The translations under genes were made by a program, and so were the position numbers. Below are positions 8,820-16,484 of a stretch of DNA of 64,000 bases, piece after piece. Numbering within the stretch: the first letter of the stretch is position 1; every line of letters begins with the position of its first letter. Source of the stretch: Thermoleophilia bacterium. Lineage in GTDB: Bacteria > Actinomycetota > Thermoleophilia > Gaiellales > JAICJC01. The stretch lies in NCBI GenBank assembly GCA_025934255.1, contig JAICYJ010000004.1, positions 1 to 64,000 on the forward strand, given 5' to 3'. The notes under the pieces were generated by a model, which had not been told where the DNA came from, did not search any database, and saw only the letters and a program-made list of their open reading frames with translations.

Positions 8820-9617
8820 TCAGTGTAGCAGCGCGGGTGCCACGAGGTCGGCGAGGTCCGCGTGCAGCGCCTGCCCGGCCGCCAGCGCCCCGTCGCCACT
8901 GTCCCCCACCGGCGCCAGCGGGCTGACGACGCCGCCCGCCTCGGACACCAGCAGCACGCCGGCAGCGCGGTCCCAGCGACGCGTGCCAAGCTCGTAGTAC
9001 CCGTCCAGGCGGCCGCAGGCCACCCAGGCCAGATCGATCGCCGCCGACCCGGCGCGGCGGACGTCGCGCACCCGCGGCAGGATCCGGGTGAGGGCCCGCG
9101 CCTGGCCGGCGCGCACGTCAGCGGAGTATGCGAAGCCGGTGCCGATCAGGCTGCGCGAGAGGTCGTTGCAGGCAGAGACCGCGATCGGCGCCCCGTTGCA
9201 GAAGGCGCCGCCCCCGCGCACCGCGGTGAAGGTCTCGCCCAGGCAAGGGTGGTGCACCACGCCGGCGACGGCCCCATCGGCATCCTCACAGGCCACCGAC
9301 ACCGCCCACACCGGCTGGCGGTACAGATAGTTGGTGGTGCCGTCCAGCGGGTCGACCACCCACAGCAGGTCACCGCCGCCGGCGGCCCGCCCGCCCTCCT
9401 CGCCCAGCACGGCGTCGCCGGAGCGCCGTTCGCCGATCAGCGAACGGATCAGCGCCTCGGCATCGCGGTCGGCGTCGGAGACCATGTCGGTGCTGCTGCT
9501 CTTGCGCTCGACGCCCGTGGCGGGGCGTCGAAACCGCTCCAGCAAGAGGTCGCCGGCGGCGACCGCTGCGGCCACGGCCACCTCCAGCAGCGCCTGATGG
9601 TCACGTGCGGCGGGCAT
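8820..9617 (-). CDS. inositol monophosphatase family protein
   Basis: 265 aa, normal family length. All metal-binding motifs are visible: DAVLGEEGG (Glu), WVVDPLDGTTNYLY (DPIDGT signature) and the C-terminal WDRAAGVLLVSEAGG. TGVERKSSSTDMVSDADRDAE is the expected early segment. Members are Mg-dependent phosphatases of inositol-1-phosphate, histidinol phosphate or 3'-phosphoadenosine phosphate; which one cannot be told. It lies 58 bases upstream of the helicase gene on the same strand and may share its transcript. Confidence 0.9.
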   Translation of the reverse strand: MPAARDHQALLEVAVAAAVAAGDLLLERFRRPATGVERKSSSTDMVSDADRDAEALIRSLIGERRSGDAVLGEEGGRAAGGGDLLWVVDPLDGTTNYLYRQPVWAVSVACEDADGAVAGVVHHPCLGETFTAVRGGGAFCNGAPIAVSACNDLSRSLIGTGFAYSADVRAGQARALTRILPRVRDVRRAGSAAIDLAWVACGRLDGYYELGTRRWDRAAGVLLVSEAGGVVSPLAPVGDSGDGALAAGQALHADLADLVAPALLH

Positions 9618-9723
9618 CGCGGCAGTCTATGCCGTCGTCGAGCATTTGGAAGACCGCGAACAGTTTCGGTGAAATTCCTGCAATTCGCTAGATTTTTCGC
9701 CCGCGGACGTGCATGCTTCCCGC

Positions 9724-9864
9724 ATGCGACGCATGATCCATCGACTGCTCGACCGCCGGCGCGAGCGACGGCTGGCGCTGGAGCTCGAGCATCGCTTCAG
9801 GGCTCAGCTGAACGCCCGCGCCGAGGCAGCGGCGCGGATGGCCGACGACCTGCACCTGGACTAG
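9724..9864 (+). CDS. small basic/helical protein (46 aa), hypothetical
   Basis: A 47-codon ATG-to-TAG frame ends 35 bases before the next gene. The peptide is very rich in Arg, Ala, Leu and Glu (MRRMIHRLLDRRRERR at the start), predicted to be a single amphipathic helix. Codon third positions are G/C-rich as in the neighbours, which supports coding, but no strong ribosome site is seen and such Arg/Ala runs also arise by chance in GC-rich DNA. Confidence 0.35.
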   Translation: MRRMIHRLLDRRRERRLALELEHRFRAQLNARAEAAARMADDLHLD

Positions 9865-9899
9865 CTGGACGCGCCCCTGGCGTCGCCTACGATGCCCGC

Positions 9900-10355
9900 A
9901 TGGCACGGCTCAACTACTCGCGTCTGAGTGACCGATTACTGGCGGGCGCCATGCCCCATTCGGCCGAGCACGTGGCCACGCTGCACGACGAGGGAGTGCA
10001 GCTCGTGATCAACCTGTGCGAGGAGCGCGAGTACTGGGTCGGCGAGCGGGAGGCGGTGCTGAGAGCCTACGGCAAGGCTCGCATCCGCGAGCTGCACCTG
10101 CCGGTCAAGGACGGCGCCACCATCCCGCCGGGCGTGATCGATGCCGCGGTGGAGGGCGGAGCAGCGAGCGTTGTGTACGTTCATTGCAGGGGGGGCCGTG
10201 AGCGATCCGCGACGGTCGCTACGGCGCTCTTGGCGCGCGAGCAACAGCTTTCGATCGACCAGGCAATGGCGCTGGCCAGGGCGGGAAGGCCGGTGTTCTG
10301 CCCGCTGCCATGGCAGATGGCGGGACTCCAGGCCTGGGCGGCGAACATCACCTGA
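9900..10355 (+). CDS. dual-specificity/tyrosine phosphatase family protein
   Basis: 151 aa. The CX5R catalytic loop is VVYVHCRGGRERSATV near residue 99 (Cys and Arg present, followed by Ser). The upstream LHLPVKDGATIPPGVID segment carries a candidate general-acid Asp, and LVINLCEEREYW is a typical preceding strand. The ATG at 9900 is the natural start: it begins ARLNYSRLSDRLLAGAMP, the usual N-terminus of DSP-like proteins, whereas the upstream open frame is antisense to the inositol-phosphatase gene. It is the second such phosphatase in the window. Confidence 0.85.
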   Translation: MARLNYSRLSDRLLAGAMPHSAEHVATLHDEGVQLVINLCEEREYWVGEREAVLRAYGKARIRELHLPVKDGATIPPGVIDAAVEGGAASVVYVHCRGGRERSATVATALLAREQQLSIDQAMALARAGRPVFCPLPWQMAGLQAWAANIT

Positions 10356-10437
10356 CCTGGCCGATGCCGTGCCGTCTTGGGGCGCTGGTATCGTCCCCGC
10401 TGGTTGTGCGAAGTTTTCTTAGGTGACGCGTTACCTC

Positions 10438-10466
10438 TTGCGTTTTCGGCGGATTGTTCGTATTCT
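10438..10466 (+). promoter_or_regulatory. sigma-70-type promoter for the LPXTG protein gene
   Basis: TTGCGT at 10438-10443 and TATTCT at 10461-10466 are separated by exactly 17 bases, close to the vegetative consensus. The expected transcription start near 10473 gives a leader of about 50 nt to the ATG at 10526, with GAGGAGAGGTGG just before it as ribosome site. Confidence 0.55.
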
Positions 10467-10525
10467 CAAGGCGCACGGGGTATCGGTAAAAGGCTTCATC
10501 GGGTAGACGAGGAGAGGTGGTTCCA

Positions 10526-10771
10526 ATGACGAAGGCTCTCAGGGGCGTGCTCATTCTGCTGGGCTCGACCGCGATTCTGGCAGTTTCGGCCGCAACCGCG
10601 TTTGCCGGTGACGGCTACGCCAGCGGCGGCGTTGCAGGCGAGTCGACCGGCGGCGGTGGCGGAACGCTTCCGTTCACGGGCGCTGAGCTTGCCCTGTATG
10701 TCGTGATCGGCCTGGCCATCGTGGCCAGCGGTTTGGCACTGCGCGCGTACTCCGCGCGTCGCGTCAGCTAG
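10526..10771 (+). CDS. minimal LPXTG (LPFTG) cell-wall-anchored protein
   Basis: 81 aa. An N-terminal signal peptide (LILLGSTAILAVSAATAFAG) is followed by only about 25 residues rich in Gly/Ser/Thr. Then comes the sortase signal LPFTG, a hydrophobic stretch (LYVVIGLAIVASGLAL) and a positively charged tail (RAYSARR), the complete arrangement for sortase anchoring. The mature exposed chain would be about 30 residues. The ATG at 10526 is preferred to the GTG at 10517 because of ribosome-site spacing. It has its own promoter and terminator, so it is monocistronic; no sortase gene is in the window. Confidence 0.85.
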   Translation: MTKALRGVLILLGSTAILAVSAATAFAGDGYASGGVAGESTGGGGGTLPFTGAELALYVVIGLAIVASGLALRAYSARRVS

Positions 10772-10795
10772 CTGCGCACGACGCATAGCGGATTC

Positions 10796-10826
10796 GAGAG
10801 GGCGCCTTCGGGCGCCTTCTCCGTTT
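10796..10826 (+). terminator. Rho-independent-type terminator after the LPXTG gene
   Basis: An 11-bp stem (10796-10806 with 10811-10821, one G-T pair) closes on a TTCG tetraloop, 24 bases after the stop codon. The following tract is short (CGTTT), as often in GC-rich actinobacteria. Confidence 0.75.
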
Positions 10827-11003
10827 AAGGGCCTCGCCGCGACCTCGGGTCTGGAGCGCGTCAAATACTGCCCTAACTACGCTCCCGGATGATGGGCTCT
10901 CGCCGCCGCCGCGAGATTGCCCCGCGTCGGCCTGAGGTAATTCGTCTCCAGGTTGAGGTATTCGCGCTCAAGCTGACCGTCTGCGCGAACGATGAAGAAC
11001 TAG

Positions 11004-11621
11004 ATGACCCCGTCGGAACTGACAGCGCTCCTGGCCCGTGCCAACGACCGCCTCCGGTCGGCGCTGACAGGCGCCTCGTCGCTCGTGCTGCTGGCGCTGC
11101 TGGCGCTGGTCGGCAGCTACGGCGTGCACAAGATCCAGCCCGGCCTGGCGAAGACCGTTGCCGTGCTGGCCGTGCTCGGCGTCGGGCTGCTGATCCTGGC
11201 CTACCGGTTCTTCCGGTGGCAGCGGGACGAGCTCTACGACGACGTCGTGCTGCACGGGTTCCGGCACGTGCATCCGCAGGCGGTCGCGCGGCGCGCCGCC
11301 GAGCTGGTGTCGCGCAGGCAGCGGCGCCAGATCGCGGACACCCTCGATCGCTTCGTGGCGGCCGCGGTCGAAAACCACCCCACCCCCGTGCCCGTGCACC
11401 GCGGCGCGCTGATCGAGCTGCGGCCGCAGGTGGCCGAGCTGTCCACGATCCTGCGCACGCCGGAGGTCGAGCTGGAGCCGGCCGGGATGGTGCTGCTGGG
11501 CCGCTTCATCAGCGACGGCGCCACCAGCCCGCTGTTCAAGCTGAACGCCCACCCGACCGAGGTGGAGCGCGAGCTGGCGCGGATCTCGCGCGTGCTCAAC
11601 CGCGAGCGCGAAGCCGCCTAA
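11004..11621 (+). CDS. membrane protein with two N-terminal helices, hypothetical
   Basis: 205 aa. Two hydrophobic helices at about 24-42 (SLVLLALLALVGSYGV) and 50-68 (VAVLAVLGVGLLILAY) form a hairpin. The remaining 135 residues are soluble, helical and charged (RRQRRQIADTLDRFVAAAVENH; EVERELARISRVLNRERE), probably cytoplasmic. No family was recognised. It converges on the acyl-CoA dehydrogenase gene. Confidence 0.7.
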   Translation: MTPSELTALLARANDRLRSALTGASSLVLLALLALVGSYGVHKIQPGLAKTVAVLAVLGVGLLILAYRFFRWQRDELYDDVVLHGFRHVHPQAVARRAAELVSRRQRRQIADTLDRFVAAAVENHPTPVPVHRGALIELRPQVAELSTILRTPEVELEPAGMVLLGRFISDGATSPLFKLNAHPTEVERELARISRVLNREREAA

Positions 11622-11632
11622 CCCGGCCTCGG

Positions 11633-12805
11633 CTACAACTCGAGCAGCTGCGGCACGCCCCGGCGTTCCAGCCCGCGGCTGATGATCAGCCGCTGGATCT
11701 CCGAGGTGCCCTCCCAGATGCGGTCGACGCGCAGCTCGCGCCACAGCCGCTCGGCCGGGTTGCGACGCATGTAGCCGCGGCCGCCGAAGATCTGGACGAC
11801 GCGGTCGGCCACCCGCCCGGCCGTCTCGGACGCGATCAGCTTGGCCATCGAGGCCTTCGCGTGCACCAGCTTGGGGTCGGCACCCGAGTCGTGCAGCTGC
11901 CCCACGTAGTAGGTCAGCAGCCGGGCCGCGGTCACCTCGGCCGCGCAGTCAGCAAGCATGAACGAGATCGCCTGGTGATCGAAGATGCGCCCGCCGAACT
12001 GCTCGCGCTCCAGCGCCCACTCGGTGCCCAGCTCGATCAGGCGGTCGCACGCGCCGCAGCAGCGGGCGGCGATGTGCACGCGCTCCTCGATGAACCACTC
12101 GCCGGTCAGGTCGAACCCCTGCCCCACCTCACCCAGCACCGCGTCGACCGGCACCGGTGCGTCCGTGAAGGTGTACTCGGGGTGCCGGTAGGGGAAGTTG
12201 TGCGTGAAGTCGGGATCGTCCGTCATCTCCACCCCCGGCAGATCCTTGTCGACGATGAACAGCGTCGGCTGGCGCTCCAGCCCGTCCACCGCCCAGGCCA
12301 GCACCAGGAAATAGCTGGCGATGTCGCCGTCGGTGACGAACCACTTCTTGCCCGACAGGCGGTAGACGTCGCCGTCCCGCACCGCCTCGGCGCGGATGCC
12401 GCGCGCGTCGGAGCCGGCATGCTCCTCGGTGATCGCGTAGGCGTGGCGATGGTCACCGCGCACGTCGGGCAGCAGGTACCGCTCGATCTGCTCGGGCGTG
12501 CCGTGGACGAGCACGTTGGAGGGGCTCCAGACCAGCACCCACAGGCAGTTGGTGAGCCGGCCCAGCTGCTCGTGCATCACGATCTGCTCGGTCAGGTTGA
12601 GGCCGGCGCCGCCGTACTGGGTGGGGATGTTGGCGGCGTTCAGGCCCGAGGCCAGCACCGCACGCTTGACGCGTGCGTGGGCCTCTGCCGACAGCCGTCC
12701 GCCGTTCTGCTCGGCCTCCAGCTCCAGCGGCTGCAGCACGTCGTCGACCAGCGACCGGGTGCGGGCCCGCAGCTGCTTCAACTCGGGGCTGAGCGTGAAA
12801 TCCAT
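11633..12805 (-). CDS. acyl-CoA dehydrogenase family protein
   Basis: 390 aa, full length. Landmarks are IPTQYGGAGLNLTEQI in the N-terminal helical domain, YAITEEHAGSDARGIRAEA (flavin-binding signature 1), KKWFVTDGDIASYF in the middle barrel, and the C-terminal IFGGRGYMRRNPAERLWR plus RIWEGTSEIQRLII. The Glu of that last motif aligns with the medium-chain enzyme's catalytic base. FAD-dependent alpha,beta-dehydrogenation of an acyl-CoA is expected; chain length is unknown. Only 5 bases separate it from the upstream hutF stop, so the two are probably cotranscribed, an unusual pairing. Confidence 0.9.
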   Translation of the reverse strand: MDFTLSPELKQLRARTRSLVDDVLQPLELEAEQNGGRLSAEAHARVKRAVLASGLNAANIPTQYGGAGLNLTEQIVMHEQLGRLTNCLWVLVWSPSNVLVHGTPEQIERYLLPDVRGDHRHAYAITEEHAGSDARGIRAEAVRDGDVYRLSGKKWFVTDGDIASYFLVLAWAVDGLERQPTLFIVDKDLPGVEMTDDPDFTHNFPYRHPEYTFTDAPVPVDAVLGEVGQGFDLTGEWFIEERVHIAARCCGACDRLIELGTEWALEREQFGGRIFDHQAISFMLADCAAEVTAARLLTYYVGQLHDSGADPKLVHAKASMAKLIASETAGRVADRVVQIFGGRGYMRRNPAERLWRELRVDRIWEGTSEIQRLIISRGLERRGVPQLLEL

Positions 12806-12810
12806 TCAGG

Positions 12811-13935
12811 TCATCCTTTCCAGGCGGGGCGTAGTGCGGCGGACGCGCCGCCGAAGATCAGCGCGGCGGTGACGTCGGCCGGTGCGACGCCCGCCAGCAG
12901 CGGATGATCGAGGTTGATCTCGACCTCCCCGGGAGGATCGTCGAGGCCGATCGCGCGTGCGCCGTTTCTGCCGCCGATCTCGAGCAGGTAGGGCGTAGGC
13001 CCGTCGTCTCCCGGCGGCACCAGCACGTTTCGCCGCTCCACCAAGCGCCGCGCGCAGTGCTCGATCTCGCGCAGCTCGGCGAGGGGATCGATGATGGTGT
13101 TCGAGTCGGTGCCGATGCAGATCGGCACGCCGTGCTGCATCAGCTCGAGCGCCGGCAGGAAGCCGTCGCCGAGGTTGGCCTCGGTGGTCGGGCAGGCGCA
13201 GACGGTCGCACCGCTGGAGGCCAGCAGCTCCAGCTCGCGCTCGGAGACGTGGGTGGCGTGGATCACCGTGGCGCGCGGGCCGAGCAGCCCGATCTCGGCC
13301 AGCAGCTCGATCGGCCGCAGCCCGTACTCCGCCAGGCTCTCGTCGATCTCGCGCCGCTGCTCGTTGGCGTGGATGTGCACGACCATGCCGCTGGACGCTG
13401 CGTAGGCGGTGATCTCCTCCAGCCAATCGCGCGGCACCGCCCGCACGCTGTGCGGAGCCAGGCCGACGCGCATCTCCGACGCCAGCGCATCGACGCGTGC
13501 CAGATAGGACGCGACATCGGGATCGCAGAAGCGGCGCTGGCCCGGGGTCGGCGGCAGCCCCCAGCCGGCCCGCGCGTATGCGGTCATCAACATCACGATC
13601 TCGATGCCGGCATCGCGAGCGGCCGTAGCGGTGGCCTTCGCCATCGCGTTGGGGTCGGGGTAGGGCGCGCCGCCGGGCTGGTGGTGCGGGTAGTGGAACT
13701 CGCCGACGGCGGTGTACCCGGCCGCAACCATCTCGCGGTAGAGCTGCAGCGCGACCTCGTATGCGGCGTCCGGGTCGATGGCGTTCGCGGCCTTGTACAT
13801 GGCCTCGCGCCACGTCCAGAAGTCGTCATGCGGGTGGTCGGGGTCGACGTGCTCGACATGCCCCCGCAGCGCCCTCTGGAAGGCGTGGCTGTGGGCGTTC
13901 ACGAAGCCCGGGACACGCAGCGTGGTATCGGCCAT
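12811..13935 (-). CDS. hutF: formimidoylglutamate deiminase (HutF), N-terminally short
   Basis: 374 aa. It begins almost at the metal-binding site GFVNAHSHAFQRALRGH and carries the other amidohydrolase ligands in MVVHIHANEQ, VIHATHVSE and PICIGTDSNT. The HAFQRALRG signature is typical of HutF, which converts N-formimino-glutamate to N-formyl-glutamate and ammonia in histidine breakdown. Usual HutF proteins are about 450 aa; the N-terminal beta-sandwich half (about 55-70 aa) is absent because the gene start abuts the divergent amidohydrolase gene 20 bases away. The ATG at 13935 has GGGAGGAT before it. hutH, hutU and hutI are not in the window. Confidence 0.8.
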   Translation of the reverse strand: MADTTLRVPGFVNAHSHAFQRALRGHVEHVDPDHPHDDFWTWREAMYKAANAIDPDAAYEVALQLYREMVAAGYTAVGEFHYPHHQPGGAPYPDPNAMAKATATAARDAGIEIVMLMTAYARAGWGLPPTPGQRRFCDPDVASYLARVDALASEMRVGLAPHSVRAVPRDWLEEITAYAASSGMVVHIHANEQRREIDESLAEYGLRPIELLAEIGLLGPRATVIHATHVSERELELLASSGATVCACPTTEANLGDGFLPALELMQHGVPICIGTDSNTIIDPLAELREIEHCARRLVERRNVLVPPGDDGPTPYLLEIGGRNGARAIGLDDPPGEVEINLDHPLLAGVAPADVTAALIFGGASAALRPAWKG

Positions 13936-13955
13936 ACGCGTATCCTCCCAGACCG

Positions 13956-15143
13956 ATGTCCGAGGTATCCAGAGAACGGTTCGTGTCGTGGTTCGGCGAG
14001 CTGGCCGCGATCGGGCACAGCGAGGGCGGCTGGAACCGGTTGGCCTGGAGCCCGCTCGAGGCCGAGGCGCGAGCCTGGTTCTCGCGCACGGCCACGTCGA
14101 TCGGGCTCGAGGTGCAGCAGGACGGCGCCGGCAGCCTGTGGGCGGTCACCGACGACGCCGACCGCGGTCCCTGGGTGTGCACCGGGTCACATCTGGACAC
14201 GCAGCCCGACGGCGGCGCGTATGACGGGGCGCTGGGCGTGGTGGCGGCGCTGGAGGCGGCGGCGTCGGTGCTGGAGTCCGGGGCCGGGCGCCGGCATCCG
14301 CTGGCGGTGGTCGCGTTCGTCGACGAGGAGGGGGCCCGGTTTCGCACCCCCACCTTCGCCAGCCTGGCGCTGACCGGGCGGCTGAACATCGATCACGTGC
14401 TCGAGGTGATGGGCGACGCGCCCGCGATCTACGGCGTCACCCGCGACTCGCTGGCGCAGAGCCGCAGGCAGCTCGACCGGGTGCGCTGCTTCTACGAGGT
14501 GCACGTCGAGCAGGGCCGGTCGCTGGTCGACCGTGAGCTGGCGCTGGGCGTGGCCGACGTGCTGGCGCCGCGGCAGCGCTGGCGGGTCGAGTTCGCCGGG
14601 GAGGCGAACCACGCGGGCACCACCGCCATGCTCGACCGCCGCGACGCGCTGCTCGACGCTGCCAGGTTCGCGCTCGCGGTGGACGAGGTGGCACGGGCCA
14701 GGCCGGGCGCCGTCGGCACCGTGGGCCGGATGGAGATCAGCCCCGGTTCGACCAACTCGATCCCCGGCCACGTGGCGGCCTCGCTGGACGTGCGCGCGCT
14801 CGAGCTGGAGACGGTCGATGCCATGGTCGAGGAGCTGCGGGCCGGCTTCCCCGGCGCCGCGTTCGGCCGCGAATCCCATAACGAGGGCGCGCGCTTCGAC
14901 GACCGCCTGCGGGCACAGCTGTTCGCAGCCGCCGAGGCGCGCGGCATCCCGGCCGGCGACCTGCCCTCCTACGCAGGCCACGACGCGGGCATCCTCGCCG
15001 GCAAGCGTCCCTCCGCGATGGTGTTCGTGCGCAACCCGACCGGCGCCAGCCACGTCGCCACCGAGTCGGCGTCCGAGGGCGACTGCCTGGCCGCCGTGCA
15101 GGTGCTGACCGACGCCGTCTGCGGCGAGCTCGCGGGCGACTGA
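13956..15143 (+). CDS. AllC/hydantoinase-type Zn amidohydrolase (M20 family), possibly formylglutamate deformylase
   Basis: 395 aa. M20-family dinuclear metal site: CTGSHLDTQPDGGAYDGALGVV (His/Asp), FVDEEGARF (Glu pair) and a late SYAGHDAGILA. VEFAGEANHAGTTAMLDRRDA is the dimerisation-domain signature of N-carbamoyl-amino-acid/allantoate amidohydrolases. Divergent pairing with hutF suggests the role given to such AllC-like proteins in some hut clusters, deformylation of N-formylglutamate to glutamate; that is inference from context. The start ATG lies 20 bases from the hutF start, so its promoter must lie inside hutF. Confidence 0.8.
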   Translation: MSEVSRERFVSWFGELAAIGHSEGGWNRLAWSPLEAEARAWFSRTATSIGLEVQQDGAGSLWAVTDDADRGPWVCTGSHLDTQPDGGAYDGALGVVAALEAAASVLESGAGRRHPLAVVAFVDEEGARFRTPTFASLALTGRLNIDHVLEVMGDAPAIYGVTRDSLAQSRRQLDRVRCFYEVHVEQGRSLVDRELALGVADVLAPRQRWRVEFAGEANHAGTTAMLDRRDALLDAARFALAVDEVARARPGAVGTVGRMEISPGSTNSIPGHVAASLDVRALELETVDAMVEELRAGFPGAAFGRESHNEGARFDDRLRAQLFAAAEARGIPAGDLPSYAGHDAGILAGKRPSAMVFVRNPTGASHVATESASEGDCLAAVQVLTDAVCGELAGD

Positions 15144-15272
15144 GCGCCGAACTTTCCACACTGCATCCACAGGCACCCATGACGGCCGTGGATACCATGT
15201 GGATAAGCTCGCGTAATTCCCGCTCTCAGCGCCAATTTGTCTGGGGAATACGGGCGATCGGGTTGACGAGTG
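15144..15272. other. cluster of DnaA-box-like sequences
   Basis: Within 55 bases there is one perfect DnaA box on the minus strand (TGTGGATAA, 15198-15206) and three near matches: CGTGGATAC (15187-15195), CTTTCCACA (15152-15160) and GCATCCACA (15163-15171). The stretch is intergenic. No dnaA, dnaN or other replication gene is nearby, so this could be a DnaA titration or regulation site rather than an origin, or chance. Confidence 0.35.
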
Positions 15273-15360
15273 CTTGGGGAAAGGCGCAGTGTCCCTGTTC
15301 CAATCCCCCCAAGACCGACGCCAGGCCCCTCGCAATCCGTCCTCTCAGGCCTGGCGTCGG
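15273..15360. repeat. two adjacent hairpins, one with a perfect 13-bp stem
   Basis: A CTTGGGG/CCCCAAG stem (15273-15279 with 15307-15313) is followed directly by CCGACGCCAGGCC/GGCCTGGCGTCGG (15315-15327 with 15348-15360, 20-nt loop). They lie 130-217 bases after the amidohydrolase stop and 31 bases before the next gene. Either a terminator/attenuator without a U-tract or a structured small RNA or leader is possible; TTGACG at 15262 might be its -35 element but no good -10 follows. Confidence 0.5.
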
Positions 15361-15390
15361 CCGTTAAGCGCCCGGGATAGGCTGCACGCC

Positions 15391-15963
15391 ATGGGCAAGG
15401 TGTTCGCCGAGATCGACGACAAGCTGGTGGGCTGGATCCGCGGCCAGCAGATGTTCTTCGTCGCCACCGCGCCCGAGGCAGGCGGCCACATCAACCTTTC
15501 GCCGAAGGGCCCGATCGAGAGCCTGCAGGTGCTCGATCCGCACACGATCGCCTACCTCGACCTGATCGGAAGCGGCGCCGAGACGATCGCGCACCTGCGT
15601 CAGAATGGCCGCATCTGCGTGATGCTGTGCGCCTTCCAGGGGCCGCCGCGGATCCTGCGCATGCACGGACGCGGCACGGTGCTGGCGCCGGGCTGTGACC
15701 GGTACGACCGGGCGGCGGCGACGTTCGACCTCGCGGCGGTGCCGGCTGCGGAGCACGCCGCGCGGTCGATCATCATGGTCGAAGTGCAGCGCATCGCCGA
15801 TTCGTGCGGCTTCGACGTACCGCTGATGGTCGAGCAGGGCCGTCGTCCGCAACGCGGCGCATGGGTCGACAACAAGCTGGCCAAGGGCGGCCAGGCGGCG
15901 CTGGCCGCCTACGTCGCGGAGCACAACGCCGAGAGCATCGACGGGCTGCCGGCGCTGCCGTGA
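15391..15963 (+). CDS. pyridoxamine 5'-phosphate oxidase-fold protein
   Basis: 190 aa. It starts MGKVFAEIDDKLVGWIRGQQ, followed by FFVATAPEAGGHINLSPKG, IAYLDLIGSGAETIAHLRQNGRICVM and LRMHGRGTVL, the flavin-binding split-barrel pattern of PNPOx-like proteins. The C-terminal section (VEVQRIADSCGFDVPLM) is the usual extension of the large actinobacterial subgroup. FMN or F420 binding is possible; substrate unknown. The frame is open upstream but the ATG at 15391 matches the conserved start. Confidence 0.85.
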   Translation: MGKVFAEIDDKLVGWIRGQQMFFVATAPEAGGHINLSPKGPIESLQVLDPHTIAYLDLIGSGAETIAHLRQNGRICVMLCAFQGPPRILRMHGRGTVLAPGCDRYDRAAATFDLAAVPAAEHAARSIIMVEVQRIADSCGFDVPLMVEQGRRPQRGAWVDNKLAKGGQAALAAYVAEHNAESIDGLPALP

Positions 15964-15982
15964 CTGCAGGTAGGCTGCAAGC

Positions 15983-16366
15983 GTGATCGAGCAGCTCACC
16001 GACATGCCGGAGGGCGCGATCGGCTTTCGGGGATCCGGCAGGCTGACCAGCCGGGACTACCACGACACGCTGCTGCCGGTGATCCGCGAGGCGCTCGAGA
16101 GCGGACGCACGGTGAATCTGCTGTTCGCGACCGCACCTGACTTCAGCGGGCTGGACATGGGCGCGCTGTGGGAGGACACCAAGGCGGCGGGCACGATCGG
16201 CCTGAAGCACCTCTCCAGCTGGGGGCGGATCGCGCTGGTCACCGACAAGGACTGGATGCGCCACGCGATCAGCGCTTTCGGCTGGATCTCCCCGGGCGAG
16301 TACCGGGTGTTCGATCCGGACGAGTACGAGGCCGCGAAGACCTGGTTGAGCGAGGCGGGCGGCTGA
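15983..16366 (+). CDS. SpoIIAA-like (STAS-fold) protein
   Basis: 127 aa beginning with GTG. MIEQLTDMPEGAIGFRGSGRLTSRDYHDTLLP, LLFATAPDFSGLDMGALWEDTK and WGRIALVTDKDWMRHAISAFGW follow the SpoIIAA-like/DUF3478 pattern. The start lies 20 bases after the PNPOx gene, so cotranscription is likely. Family members are small STAS-fold proteins of unclear partner; the adjacent STAS and PP2C genes suggest a regulatory context. Confidence 0.8.
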   Translation: MIEQLTDMPEGAIGFRGSGRLTSRDYHDTLLPVIREALESGRTVNLLFATAPDFSGLDMGALWEDTKAAGTIGLKHLSSWGRIALVTDKDWMRHAISAFGWISPGEYRVFDPDEYEAAKTWLSEAGG

Positions 16367-16484
16367 CGGCGGCACCGCTCCCGAGTCCCTGGCCGTCGCA
16401 CCAGGCGGTAGTATTGGGGGTGCTTTGAGCCGGAGACGCGGTGGCCTCGAGCATCGTCCTCATCCCGCGATACTGGAGGATCCC

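Noticed and set aside
7262..8926. A 554-codon open frame on the plus strand opposite the helicase gene
   Set aside because: It is an antisense shadow typical of GC-rich coding DNA; its translation is Arg/Gly/Ala-rich with no domain, while the minus strand encodes a complete SF2 helicase.
8862..9899. Plus-strand frame continuous with the phosphatase at 9900
   Set aside because: The first 346 codons are antisense to the inositol-phosphatase gene and unlike any protein; homology begins at the ATG at 9900.
12904..14373. 489-codon plus-strand frame
   Set aside because: Antisense to hutF and out of frame with the amidohydrolase; no motif.
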